Positions 46,245 through 55,350 of a stretch of DNA of 64,000 nt are shown here, piece after piece (position 1 is the first letter of the stretch; every line of letters starts with the position of its first letter). The notes beneath the pieces were generated by a model. That model was not told the DNA's origin. It did not search any database and was given only the letters and a program-made list of their open reading frames with translations. Source of the DNA: Bacteroidota bacterium (GTDB taxonomy: Bacteria; Bacteroidota; Rhodothermia; Rhodothermales; Rubricoccaceae); NCBI GenBank assembly GCA_039821555.1, contig JBCBNX010000004.1:264616-328615 (forward strand), read 5' to 3'. A program made the position numbers and the translations under genes.

Positions 46245-46685
46245 TCAGCTATCGGCCGCCTGCATGCGGTGGAAGTACGCACGCGCACTACGGAGGGCAA
46301 CTACGACGAGCAGGCCATAGAGCCACGCATCGACGATGAAGCCGAACAGCGCCATCCGCATCCAGAACGCGCCCCACGAAGTCGCATGGGAGTCCGCGTA
46401 GGACGGTTCCACGTTGAGCTCTCGCCGCGTGATGCTCGTCTCGGAGAGGTTGTAGAACGACCAGGCGAGAGGAAATGTCAGGAGCGTGAACGTCCCCGTA
46501 GCTAACCGAACCGTGGGTTCGCGGAGTGTCGATTCAGGCTGGGTCCCGTCTCCTACCGCCCACAGCATGGAAGCGCCATGCACACTGAGCATGAGCAGCG
46601 GAATGGCAATGAATGAGGCCCAGCCGAGGTCGCGAATCCAGCGCACAACGGCAGATGGAGCACCCTTTCTGCCTTCTGCATTCAT
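46245..46685 (-). CDS. Small membrane protein
   Basis: A 146-residue protein with about three hydrophobic segments (WASFIAIPLLMLSVHGASMLW, LATGTFTLLTFPLAWSFY, and MALFGFIVDAWLYGLLVVVAL). No family is recognised. Its first residues (MNAEGRKG) are encoded by a heptamer array, and the start codon lies in the third unit of that array. It directly follows purF on the same strand, so the two are probably cotranscribed. Confidence 0.65.
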   Translation of the reverse strand: MNAEGRKGAPSAVVRWIRDLGWASFIAIPLLMLSVHGASMLWAVGDGTQPESTLREPTVRLATGTFTLLTFPLAWSFYNLSETSITRRELNVEPSYADSHATSWGAFWMRMALFGFIVDAWLYGLLVVVALRSARAYFHRMQAADS

Positions 46686-46699
46686 CCTTCTGCCTTGCT
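46665..46699. repeat. Heptamer array filling the purF downstream spacer
   Basis: Five units, CTTTCTG, CCTTCTG, CATTCAT, CCTTCTG, CCTTGCT (NNTTCTG family), run from inside the membrane-protein gene to 2 bases before the purF stop (46701, TTA on the plus strand). Confidence 0.75.
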
Positions 46700-46700
46700 C

Positions 46701-48293
46701 TTACCAGTCGTTCTCGTCTTTCTCGACGCCCTCTTCGACGGGAACTGAGTAGGTACCGGTAAAGCAGGCAGAGCAGTACCGCCCGCGTCCGTCGTGGGCG
46801 GCATCGACGGCCCGCATCATGCCCTCGGCGGTGAGGTAGCCGAGCGAGTCCACGCCGAGCCAAGCCGCGATCTCGTCGATGTCGTCGAACTTGTTGGCGA
46901 GCAGTTCGCTCTTGCTAGGGAAGTCCATGCCGTAGAAGCACGGCCACTTCACGGGCGGGCTTGCCACGCGGAAGTGCACCTCGCGCGCGCCCGCCTCGCG
47001 GACCATCCTGACGAGTTGCTGGGCCGTCGTCCCGCGCACAATCGAGTCGTCGACCATCACCACCACGCGGTCCTTCAGCACGCCCTCGACCGTGTTGAAC
47101 TTGCGCCGCACCTTCATCTCGCGCGAGCTCTGTCCAGGTGAAATGAAAGTCCGCCCGACGTAGTGGTTGCGGATCAGGCCGATCTCGTACTTGCACTTGC
47201 GCCCCATCTTGTTTGACTCGCTCACGAAGCCGAGCGTGGCCGTGTTCGACGAGTCCGGGACGGCGAAGACGATGGGCTTCTTCTCGCCCTTGACGTGCTT
47301 CGGCACGGGCGCGTCGTGGGCGAGCATCTTGCCCATCTTGCGCCGCACCTTGTCGACCATCTCGCCGAAGACCTTCGAGTCGGGGCGCGAGAAGTAGACG
47401 TACTCGAAGATGCACTGGCTCACGCCGTGCGGGCGGGGGAGGCAGACGCCGTTGAACGTCTGCGTCTCGCCCGTGGCCGGGTCCACGCAGGGCTGGCTCG
47501 CCATGGTGCCGCGCTCGACGGCCTCGCGGTCGATGACGAGGATCTCGCCGGGCTCGATGTCGCGGACGTACTCGGCGCCGATCAGGTCGAAGGCGCACGT
47601 CTCTGAGGCGACGCACCACCCCGGAGCGCTGCGGCCTGGCGCGTCGAGCTTGCCGAGGGCGAGCGGGCGGAAGCCGTTCGGGTCGCGCACGGCGATAAGG
47701 GCGTCGTCGGTGAGCAGCACGAGCGAGAAGGCGCCCTCGCACTGATGCAGCGCGTCGATGACGCGGTTGATCGGCCCCGACTCGCGGCTCTGCGCGGCGA
47801 GGTGCAGGATCAGCTCCGAGTCCGACGACGTGGCGAAGAGCGTCCCGCGCTCGACGAGCTCCTTGCGGATCGTGCGGGCGTTGGAGAGGTTGCCGTTGTG
47901 CGCCAGCGCGAGGTTGCCCTCCTGGTAGTGCACCACGAACGGCTGCACGTTGGCCGGGTTGGTGGCCGAGCCCGAGGTCGAGTAGCGCGTGTGCCCGATG
48001 GCAGCGTCGCCGAGGAGTTGGTCGGTGAAGAGGTTCGGGTCCTTGAACACGTCGAGCACGAGGCCGAAGTCCTTGTAGACCGGCATCACGGCGCGGTCCT
48101 TGGCCTCGTCGTAGGTGCTCGTCACGATGCCCGCCGACTCCTGGCCGCGATGCTGAAGCGCGTGCAGGCCGAGGTAGGTCAGTTCAGCCGCCTTCGGGTG
48201 GTTGAAGATGCCGAAGATGCCGCAGTGGTCGCGCGGCTTGTCGTCGTCGGCGGGCGCGTCGGCGAGATGGTGGAAGTCGTCCGAGGAGACCAT
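46701..48293 (-). CDS. purF: Amidophosphoribosyltransferase
   Basis: A 530-residue PurF, the first committed step of purine synthesis. The nucleophile Cys24 follows a propeptide (RDHCGIFGIFNH). The glutamine-binding part includes HTRYSTSG and LAHNGNLSNARTIR. The PRPP site is VVVMVDDSIVRGTT. Four Cys near the end (FTGTYSVP... CSACFTG) and CLPRPHGVSQCIFEYVYFSRPDS fit the Fe-S/regulated Bacillus-type enzyme. The upstream in-frame open frame lacks similarity; the ATG before VSSDDFHHL was chosen. Confidence 0.96.
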   Translation of the reverse strand: MVSSDDFHHLADAPADDDKPRDHCGIFGIFNHPKAAELTYLGLHALQHRGQESAGIVTSTYDEAKDRAVMPVYKDFGLVLDVFKDPNLFTDQLLGDAAIGHTRYSTSGSATNPANVQPFVVHYQEGNLALAHNGNLSNARTIRKELVERGTLFATSSDSELILHLAAQSRESGPINRVIDALHQCEGAFSLVLLTDDALIAVRDPNGFRPLALGKLDAPGRSAPGWCVASETCAFDLIGAEYVRDIEPGEILVIDREAVERGTMASQPCVDPATGETQTFNGVCLPRPHGVSQCIFEYVYFSRPDSKVFGEMVDKVRRKMGKMLAHDAPVPKHVKGEKKPIVFAVPDSSNTATLGFVSESNKMGRKCKYEIGLIRNHYVGRTFISPGQSSREMKVRRKFNTVEGVLKDRVVVMVDDSIVRGTTAQQLVRMVREAGAREVHFRVASPPVKWPCFYGMDFPSKSELLANKFDDIDEIAAWLGVDSLGYLTAEGMMRAVDAAHDGRGRYCSACFTGTYSVPVEEGVEKDENDW

Positions 48294-48615
48294 AGGTGGG
48301 TCGGTGAGCGTCGGGGGGACGGGGGCCGAGGAGAGAGTAAGCAGCAGCCTGCCAGTTGGTCCATGAAATCTCCCGGTGGAGGCCTGTGACGCGCGGTTGT
48401 CACGGGGTGTGGATATTTTTTGATCGACTGAGGTTATGAACCTCCTGCTGGCCGGTCTAGATTGGCGTCGATCAGAACGACGCGGCGCTCTCAGGCGCAC
48501 GATCAGACTGGTCACATCGGCACCGGCCGGAGCGCAGCCCGCGTGGCTGTCGTCGCCCCCGCAGGCGGCAGGCTCCGGCGGATTCATGTACCCTAACCTT
48601 TAGGAGGCCACAACT
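48294..48615. promoter_or_regulatory. Divergent purF/ssb spacer with palindromes and a Shine-Dalgarno
   Basis: A 322-bp spacer. It contains GTGAC-8-GTCAC (48386-48403), a near twin of the umuDC palindrome, a second inverted repeat GAGGTT/AACCTC at 48433-48447, and a strong TAGGAGG Shine-Dalgarno (48601-48607) 8 bases before ssb. The last is rare in this window. Confidence 0.55.
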
Positions 48616-49122
48616 ATGGCACGCGGAGTAAACAAAGTCATCCTCATCGGCAACCTCGGGTCGGACCCCGAACTACGCTACACCGGCAGCGGCACCGCCG
48701 TCTGCAACTTCTCGCTCGCCACGTCCGAGACCTATAAGGACTCGAACGGCGACATGGTCGAGAAGACGGAGTGGCACCGGGTCGTGACGTGGGCGCGCCT
48801 CGCGGAGATCTGCGGCGAGTATCTCAAGAAGGGCCGCCAGGTCTACATCGAGGGCTCGCTCCAGACCCGCCAGTGGGAAGACAAGGACGGCAACACCAAG
48901 TACACCACCGAGATCAAGGCGCGCGAGATGCAAATGCTCGGCTCCCGCGACGGCGGTGACATGGGCGGCGGCGACTACAACGGGGGCGGCAACCGCCGTC
49001 CGCAGGCGTCGCGGCAGTCCAGCGGTGGCGGCAATCGCGGCGGCGGCCGGCCCCAGCGCCAGCCCGCACCCGCCGGGGGCGACGACTACTCGTTCACCCC
49101 GGACGACGACCTCCCGTTCTAA
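48616..49122 (+). CDS. ssb: Single-stranded DNA-binding protein
   Basis: A 168-residue SSB: OB-fold N-terminus ([40 protein letters not shown]), conserved [40 protein letters not shown], a Gly/Arg/Gln-rich linker and the acidic tip [13 protein letters not shown], which recruits partner proteins. It protects single-stranded DNA in replication, repair and recombination. It has a good Shine-Dalgarno, unlike most neighbours, and an intrinsic terminator right after. Confidence 0.97.
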   Translation: MARGVNKVILIGNLGSDPELRYTGSGTAVCNFSLATSETYKDSNGDMVEKTEWHRVVTWARLAEICGEYLKKGRQVYIEGSLQTRQWEDKDGNTKYTTEIKAREMQMLGSRDGGDMGGGDYNGGGNRRPQASRQSSGGGNRGGGRPQRQPAPAGGDDYSFTPDDDLPF

Positions 49123-49145
49123 ACGGACCGCCCGTCTACATCCGC

Positions 49146-49186
49146 GCGAGGGTGCCCGGCTTTGGCTGGGCGCCCTCGCTCTTTTT
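49146..49186 (+). terminator. Rho-independent terminator of ssb
   Basis: A 15-bp stem, GCGAGGGTGCCCGGC with GCTGGGCGCCCTCGC (two G-U), has a TTTG loop and is followed by TCTTTTT. Confidence 0.88.
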
Positions 49187-49302
49187 AGAGCACGCGCGTA
49201 CGCAGCGAGTGACGACGCACCGTGTGAAGCTTTGTCCGACGCCACAAACGAAGCGGGGACGGGCGTACGTTTCGAGGCTGTCCAACCACGCACCCAGTCG
49301 CT

Positions 49303-51009
49303 ATGCTCTGCACCTTCACCCGACTCGCAGGCGTTTTGCTCCTGCTTCTCCTCGGTAGCGAGGCGTTCGCGCAACCGGCAGATGGTGCTGACCCGAAGCT
49401 AGAGGCAGACCCCAAGCTAGAGGCCGAGGCCCCTACAGACAGTCTTGCAGCGGTGCTGCTCGAAAAGCCCTTCTCGGGCTGGCACCTGGGCTTCGACCCA
49501 GCCGCTGACATCTGGGGCGCCAACATCACCGCCGCCTACGCACTCCTCGCCGAGCGCACGCCGCGCGACACCGTGATCGTCGCGGTGATCGACTCCGGGG
49601 TAGACATCGCGCACGAGGACTTGCAGAGCGTGCTCTGGACGAACCCCGACGAAGTGCGCAACGGGATCGACGACGACGGCAACGGCTACGCGGACGACCT
49701 GCACGGGTGGAACTTCATTGGCGGGCCGGACAGCACCCACGTCGAGTTCGACACCTACGAGGTGACGCGGCTCTACGCCCCGCTCCGCGAGCGTTTCGAG
49801 GGAACGATAGCGAGCGATATCGCGCCAGAAGACAGCGTCGAGTTTGCCCGCTACCTCGAACTCCGCGCTGCTTATGAAACAAAGGCAGCCGAGGCCCGGC
49901 AACTCTACGCCCAGGTGAAGGAGATCCAAAGCGTCGTAGAGCAGTCGATGCAGGTGCTCCAGAAGTACCTCGGCACGGACGACGTGACACCCGACGACCG
50001 CACGGCGCTAGCCGACTCCGCGATGCCGCTTCCCGCGGACGTGCAGCAGGCAGTTGGCATCCTGGTCTACCTCGAAGAAAACGGCATCAGCGCGGAGGAA
50101 GTCCTCGAGGCCGCCGAGCAGTTGCAGGTGCAGGTCGACTATGGATTCAACCTCGACTACGACTCACGATCCATCGTCGGCGACGACTACAGCGACTCGA
50201 CGGAGCGCATCTACGGCAACGCCGACGTCTACGGCCCGGCTGCCGATCACGGCACGCACGTCGCGGGCATCATCGCGGCGGACCGGGGCAACGGCCTCGG
50301 TATCGCAGGCGTCGCCGCTCCGGTGCGCATCATGGTGCTGCGGACCGTCCCCGACGGCGACGAGCGGGACAAGGACGTCGCCAACGCGATCCGTTACGCC
50401 GTCGACAACGGGGCGCGCGTCGTCAACATGAGCTTCGGCAAGGGCTACTCGCCCCAGAAGGAGGTCGTCGATGCCGCCGTGCGCTACGCAGAGGAGCAGG
50501 GCGTGCTGCTCGTCCACGCAGCGGGGAACAGCGCGAAAGACCTCGACGTGACGCCCAACTTCCCGACACGCCGCTACCTCGACGGCACCGAGGCAACCCA
50601 CTGGATCGAGGTTGGCGCCTCGTCGTGGGAAGGGAGCGAACGGCTGTCCGCTGATTTCAGCAACTACGGCCAGACGACCGTCGACCTCTTCGCGCCAGGC
50701 GTGGCCATCAACTCCACGATGCCAGAGGGTACCTACGAGGAGAGCGACGGCACGAGCATGGCCGCGCCGGTCGTGGCAGGCGCCGCGGCCTTGCTCCTGG
50801 CCTATTTCCCCGACCTCACCCCGCAGGACGTGCGGGCAATCCTGATGGATACGGCCACCAACTATGCCGACCTGATGGTGACAGAGCCCGACGTGACTGG
50901 CTTCGGCTTCGCGTCGCAGGTGCCGTTCGGGACGCTCTCCGTGAGCGGCGGCCTGCTCAACGTCGCGGCGGCCGTCGAGGCCGCGGTGGCGCGCGAGGAA
51001 GCCCGATAG
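49303..51009 (+). CDS. S8 subtilisin-like protease with a large insertion
   Basis: A 568-residue exported serine protease. The signal peptide is followed by a short tandem repeat (DPKLEA twice). Catalytic residues: Asp97 in AVIDSGVDIAHED, His316 in AADHGTHVAG and Ser485 in SDGTSMAAP. Between Asp and His lies a ~185-residue insertion, helical, after GIDDDGNGYADDLHGWNFIGG. This plan is known in Bacteroidota S8 proteases. No sorting domain is seen. It overlaps or abuts the carbamoyltransferase gene start, 5 bp away. Confidence 0.93.
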   Translation: MLCTFTRLAGVLLLLLLGSEAFAQPADGADPKLEADPKLEAEAPTDSLAAVLLEKPFSGWHLGFDPAADIWGANITAAYALLAERTPRDTVIVAVIDSGVDIAHEDLQSVLWTNPDEVRNGIDDDGNGYADDLHGWNFIGGPDSTHVEFDTYEVTRLYAPLRERFEGTIASDIAPEDSVEFARYLELRAAYETKAAEARQLYAQVKEIQSVVEQSMQVLQKYLGTDDVTPDDRTALADSAMPLPADVQQAVGILVYLEENGISAEEVLEAAEQLQVQVDYGFNLDYDSRSIVGDDYSDSTERIYGNADVYGPAADHGTHVAGIIAADRGNGLGIAGVAAPVRIMVLRTVPDGDERDKDVANAIRYAVDNGARVVNMSFGKGYSPQKEVVDAAVRYAEEQGVLLVHAAGNSAKDLDVTPNFPTRRYLDGTEATHWIEVGASSWEGSERLSADFSNYGQTTVDLFAPGVAINSTMPEGTYEESDGTSMAAPVVAGAAALLLAYFPDLTPQDVRAILMDTATNYADLMVTEPDVTGFGFASQVPFGTLSVSGGLLNVAAAVEAAVAREEAR

Positions 51010-51013
51010 TGCG

Positions 51014-52900
51014 GTGAACATCCTCGGCCTCTCCTGCTACTACCACGACAGCGCCGCGTGCCTCGTGCGCGACGGGCAGATCGTGGCGGCGGCGTCCGAG
51101 GAGCGGTTCAGCCGCCGCAAACACGACCCCGAGTTTCCGGCGCAGGCGACGGCCTACGTGCTCCGCGAAGCCGGCCTCACGCCCGCCGACCTCGACGCGG
51201 TCGCGTTCTACGACAAGCCGTTCCAGAAATTCGAGCGGCTGCTGGAGAGCTACCTCGCCTATGCGCCGCGCGGACTGCGCTCCTACCTCCAGGCGATGCC
51301 GCTCTGGATCAAGCAAAAGCTCTGGATCCCCGAGATCGTCAAAGACGAACTGCTAAAGCTGGAGCATGCAACAGGCAATGCCGACTTCGAGAAAGACGAC
51401 CTCAGCTTCACGTTCGTCTACCCCGAGCACCACGAAAGCCACGCAGCCAGCGCGTTCTTCCCGTCGCCGTTCGAGGCGGCGGCGTTTTTGACCGTCGATG
51501 GCGTGGGGGAGTGGGCGACGACCTCGTGGGGCACCGGCCGCGGCAACCGCATCGCCATCGAGGCGGAGGTGCACTTTCCGCACTCGCTCGGGCTGCTCTA
51601 CTCGGCGTTCACCTACTTCTGCGGCTTCCGCGTCAACTCGGGCGAGTACAAGCTGATGGGCCTCGCACCCTACGGCGAGCCACGCTTCGTCGACACGATC
51701 CGAGAGCATCTCATCGACCTGAAAGACGATGGCTCGTTTCGGCTCCACATGGACGCGTTCGAGTACGTTTCCGGGCTGCGGATGACGGGGCGGCGGTTTG
51801 CCGAACTGTTTGGCGGGCCGAGACGGGCGCCGGAGTCGCCGCTGACGCAGCGGGAGATGGACCTGGCGCGGAGTGTGCAGGCGGTGACCGAGGACGCGCT
51901 GCTGCGCATGGCCCGGCACGTCCATGCCGAGACGGGCATGCCGAACCTGTGCCTCGCGGGCGGCGTGGCGCTCAACTGCGTCGCGAACGGCCGCATCCTG
52001 CGCGAGTCGCCGTTCGAGCGGGTGTGGATCCAGCCTGCTGCCGGCGATGCGGGCGGCGCACTCGGGGCGGCGCTGATGGCCTGGCACCACTGGGCCGACC
52101 AGCCGCGCACAGTCGGCACTACCGACGCGATGCAGGGCAGCTACCTGGGCCCGGCCTTCTCCGACGCCGATATCCAGACGGCCCTCGATGCCGTGTTCGA
52201 TGGCGAGGCCTTCGAGGGCACGAAGCCCTACGACCACGTCGGGCTCGATGCCATTCCAGCGCGCACTGCCGCGTTGCTCGCCGAAGGGCAGACGGTCGGG
52301 TGGTTTCAGGGAAGGATGGAGTTTGGGCCGCGTGCGCTCGGGCACCGCAGCATCCTCGCCGATCCGCGTGGCCGCGAGGTGCAGCGCCGCGTCAACGTCC
52401 AGATCAAGTTCCGCGAGTCGTTCCGTCCGTTTGCCCCGAGCGTGCTCGCCGAGCGGTCGGCGGACTACTTCGGGCTCAAGCCCGACGACGCCAGCGCCGA
52501 GAGCCCCTACATGCTGCTCGTGGGTCCCGTCCTCGGCGCCGAAATCGAGGGCCAGGGCCTTGACCGGCTGCAGCACATCCAGTCCCGCGTCCCAGCCGTC
52601 ACCCACGTCGATGGCTCCGCGCGCGTGCAGACCGTCGATCCGGCACGGAGTCCGCTCTACCATGCGCTGCTGCAGGCCTTCGAGGCCGAGACCGGCTGCC
52701 CTGTGCTCGTGAACACGAGCTTCAACGTGCGCGGCGAACCCATCGTGTGCACGCCAGAGGACGCGCTGCGTTGCTTTCTGCACACCGACATGGACACCCT
52801 CGTCCTCGGGCCGGTTCTCCTCACCAAATCCATGATTCCTGGCGCGCGCGACGCGGTTCTTTCCGCCGATGCGATCGCCGAGACCTACGGACTTGACTGA
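51014..52900 (+). CDS. Carbamoyltransferase (NodU/TobZ-like)
   Basis: A 628-residue carbamoyltransferase starting at GTG. The N-terminal ASKHA domain (MNILGLSCYYHDSAACLVRDG, HHESHAASAF, FLTVDGVGEWAT) holds the metal/ATP site. The C-terminal YrdC-like domain (FQGRMEFGPRALGHRSILADPRG, NTSFNVRGEPIVCTPEDALRCF) makes carbamoyl-adenylate. It would carbamoylate a sugar, antibiotic or lipid hydroxyl; the acceptor is unknown. It starts 5 bp after the protease gene, suggesting cotranscription. Confidence 0.93.
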   Translation: MNILGLSCYYHDSAACLVRDGQIVAAASEERFSRRKHDPEFPAQATAYVLREAGLTPADLDAVAFYDKPFQKFERLLESYLAYAPRGLRSYLQAMPLWIKQKLWIPEIVKDELLKLEHATGNADFEKDDLSFTFVYPEHHESHAASAFFPSPFEAAAFLTVDGVGEWATTSWGTGRGNRIAIEAEVHFPHSLGLLYSAFTYFCGFRVNSGEYKLMGLAPYGEPRFVDTIREHLIDLKDDGSFRLHMDAFEYVSGLRMTGRRFAELFGGPRRAPESPLTQREMDLARSVQAVTEDALLRMARHVHAETGMPNLCLAGGVALNCVANGRILRESPFERVWIQPAAGDAGGALGAALMAWHHWADQPRTVGTTDAMQGSYLGPAFSDADIQTALDAVFDGEAFEGTKPYDHVGLDAIPARTAALLAEGQTVGWFQGRMEFGPRALGHRSILADPRGREVQRRVNVQIKFRESFRPFAPSVLAERSADYFGLKPDDASAESPYMLLVGPVLGAEIEGQGLDRLQHIQSRVPAVTHVDGSARVQTVDPARSPLYHALLQAFEAETGCPVLVNTSFNVRGEPIVCTPEDALRCFLHTDMDTLVLGPVLLTKSMIPGARDAVLSADAIAETYGLD

Positions 52901-52954
52901 GCTAGCCGTCGAAGGTCCTGCCTCGCCCGCTCTCGCCACCTACCGCACGCATTC

Positions 52955-53296
52955 ATGCGCGTCCGCCCCGTCCTTCTCGCTCTCGTTGCCGCCCTCGTCT
53001 TCGTGGGCTGCGCCGAGGAGCGCGTCGCCAAGACTGCCTCAGTCGAAGAACTGAAGCTCCTGCGCCAGCCAAACGGGACCAGCACCATCCAAGGTGTGCT
53101 CGTCAATCCCAACGAGGTCCCCATCCGCAATGCGCAGATCGAGATCGCCCTCTACGGCAGCGACAACCAGCGCCTCGACGCGCTGCGCTTCGACATCACG
53201 GACGTGGAGCCGGGCGCTCGCCGCACGTTCGAGCGCGAGTTGGGCTTCCGCTCCGAAGCCACGAGCGCTAGCGTCGGGGACATCCTGATCTACTGA
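52955..53296 (+). CDS. Small lipoprotein, FxLYD-like
   Basis: A 113-residue lipoprotein: LLALVAALVFVGC is the lipobox. The mature part resembles an FxLYD/LEA-type beta-sandwich: IQGVLVNPNEVPIRNAQIEIALYGSDNQRLDALRFDITDVEPGARRTFER. These domains have unknown functions at the cell surface. It follows the carbamoyltransferase after 54 bp and is convergent with the ABC exporter. Confidence 0.75.
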   Translation: MRVRPVLLALVAALVFVGCAEERVAKTASVEELKLLRQPNGTSTIQGVLVNPNEVPIRNAQIEIALYGSDNQRLDALRFDITDVEPGARRTFERELGFRSEATSASVGDILIY

Positions 53297-53357
53297 GTAC
53301 GCCGCGTGCACCGACAGGCCCGATTGCTTGGGTCAGTTTTCTGCGCGGCTACGGGGG

Positions 53358-55226
53358 CTACGCTGCCGCCAGCGCCTCCTCCAGCAACTGCTTCCGGTGC
53401 ATCTCGGCGTAGATACCGCCGTGCTCCACGAGGTCGGCGTGCGTACCGCGCTCGGCGATGCACCCGTCGTCGAGGACGAGGATCTGGTCGGCGTCCTGGA
53501 CGGCGGAGATGCGGTGACTCACCACCACGACCGTCCGCTGGCCGAACTGCTGGCGCAGGCTCGCGAGGATGCGCGCCTCGGTCTGCGTGTCGACGGCCGA
53601 GAGCGCGTCGTCGAAAATGAGGATCGGGGGACGTCGGATGAGGGCCCGCGCGATAGCTGTGCGCTGTTTCTGCCCGCCGGAGAGCGTGATGCCACGCTCG
53701 CCGACGCGCGTCAGGAAGCCCTCAGGGAAGTCCTCAATGTTGCCGAGCAGGTCGGCTTCGACGGCGGCCTGGCGGATCTCGTCGTCGGTGGCGTCGAGCT
53801 TGCCGAAGGCGATGTTGTGGCCGATCGTGTCGCTGAAGAGAAACACCTCTTGGGGGACATAGCCGATGCTCTGGCGCAGCACGTCGAGCGGGACTGTCCG
53901 CACGTCGCGGCCGTCGATGAGCACGCGACCCTCTGCTGCGTCGAGGAGGCGAGGGATCAACTCGACGAGCGTCGTCTTGCCCGCGCCCGTGCGGCCCACG
54001 ATGCCGAGTGTGGTGCCGGCGGGCACGTCGAACGACAGGTCGCGCAGCACCATGGGAGCCTCCGCTGGGCGTGCTCCCTTGCCCTCAGCAGGAGCGCCAT
54101 CGCCGCCGACGGGGAGGGCATTCGCCTCGTTGTCGAGCGCGTCGAAGCGAAAGCCGACGCCTTCGAAGGTGATCTGGCCTTTGATGGTGCGGATGCCGGT
54201 ATCGGTCTGGTCGCCGTCGCGAATGACGGGCGTCCGGTCGAGGATATGGACGAGGCGGCTCCACGAGGCCCGTGCCTGCTGAATCATGTTGATGACGAAC
54301 CCAAGCGAGGCGACGGGCCAGGTCAGGATGGCGACGTAGATAATGTATTCGGCGATGTTGCCCAGCGTGATCGCGCCCTCGATGGCGAGCTTTCCGCCCA
54401 CCCACACGACGAGGAGCGTGGAGGTGCCGATGAGGACGACCATCGTTGGGCGGAACGCCGTCTCCACGAGCGCGAGGTCGAGCGCGCGGTGCTGGTAGCC
54501 TACGCTCTCCCGCTCGAAGCGCTTCGCCTCATGGTCTTCGCGGACGTAGGCCTTCACCACGCGGATGCCGGAGAGTGCCTCCTGCACGCGGCTGGTGAGC
54601 GCGGAGTACTGCGCCTGCTGCCGGTCCGTGCGCGTATGGATGAGCTGCGCGACGAAAAAGATCGCGATCGCCAGGAGCGGCATCGGCGTGAGCGCCCAGA
54701 ACGTCAGCGTCGGCGAGATGAGCAGCATCACGATGAGCGCCGTGGCCGTGACCGCGACTGCGCGGACGGCATACATCAGCGCTGGGCCCACGTAGCGCCG
54801 CACTTTCTCGATGTCGCTCGTAGCGCGCGTCATCACGTCGCCGGTCGGCGTCTGGCTGTAGAACGGCCGCCCGAGCCGCTGGAGGTGGTCGTAGAGTACG
54901 TTGCGCAGATCGAACTCGATGTGGCGGCTCGCCACCACGACCGTCCGGCGCATGAGGAAGATGAACACGCCGCTCAGCAGGCTGAACCCGAGGATCACCG
55001 CAGCGCCGAGGACGAGCGTGTACGTGAACTGCGCGTAGGCGTAGCCGCTCACCGGCGTACCCTGGTAGAGCGCGTGCAGGTCTACCATGCGCGGCACCGC
55101 GTCCACGGCTTGCCGCACCACGTTGGGCACGAGGAGGGTGAACGCCGCCGAGACGAGCGCGCACAGCAACCCCGGAATCATGAGGTGCTTGTAGCGCCAG
55201 AGGTAGACGTTGAGCCGACGGAGCAC
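53358..55226 (-). CDS. ABC exporter, fused permease and ATPase (MsbA-like)
   Basis: A 622-residue half-transporter with GTG start. Six transmembrane helices in the first ~310 residues (e.g. VLGAAVILGFSLLSGVFIFLM), then the ATPase: Walker A GRTGAGKTT, signature ITLSGGQKQR, Walker B LIFDDALSAVD, switch His in VSHRISAV. An odd Gly/Pro/Ala-rich insert (NALPVGGDGAPAEGKGARPAEAP) splits the ATPase domain start. It exports lipid or drug-like substrates. The heptamer array lies just before the start. Confidence 0.9.
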   Translation of the reverse strand: MLRRLNVYLWRYKHLMIPGLLCALVSAAFTLLVPNVVRQAVDAVPRMVDLHALYQGTPVSGYAYAQFTYTLVLGAAVILGFSLLSGVFIFLMRRTVVVASRHIEFDLRNVLYDHLQRLGRPFYSQTPTGDVMTRATSDIEKVRRYVGPALMYAVRAVAVTATALIVMLLISPTLTFWALTPMPLLAIAIFFVAQLIHTRTDRQQAQYSALTSRVQEALSGIRVVKAYVREDHEAKRFERESVGYQHRALDLALVETAFRPTMVVLIGTSTLLVVWVGGKLAIEGAITLGNIAEYIIYVAILTWPVASLGFVINMIQQARASWSRLVHILDRTPVIRDGDQTDTGIRTIKGQITFEGVGFRFDALDNEANALPVGGDGAPAEGKGARPAEAPMVLRDLSFDVPAGTTLGIVGRTGAGKTTLVELIPRLLDAAEGRVLIDGRDVRTVPLDVLRQSIGYVPQEVFLFSDTIGHNIAFGKLDATDDEIRQAAVEADLLGNIEDFPEGFLTRVGERGITLSGGQKQRTAIARALIRRPPILIFDDALSAVDTQTEARILASLRQQFGQRTVVVVSHRISAVQDADQILVLDDGCIAERGTHADLVEHGGIYAEMHRKQLLEEALAAA

Positions 55227-55229
55227 GAG

Positions 55230-55264
55230 GAAGTTTGAGGTGAGAAGTCGGAAGTGAGAAGGGG
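55230..55264. repeat. Heptamer array before the ABC exporter
   Basis: GAAGTTT, GAGGTGA, GAAGTCG, GAAGTGA, GAAGGGG (GAAGTNN family). It begins 4 bases before the exporter's GTG start on the minus strand. Confidence 0.85.
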
Positions 55265-55350
55265 GTGATGGGCTCGTCGTGTCGTCAACCGGATCACCAG
55301 GGCAGGAAACGGCGCGGCGAGGGGACAGTTTCGACCCCAGGCTTTAGCGT

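Noticed and set aside
48294-48587. 98-codon upstream extension of purF
   Set aside because: PurF needs its Cys close to the N-terminus after a short propeptide; the extension covers palindromes and shows no conserved sequence.
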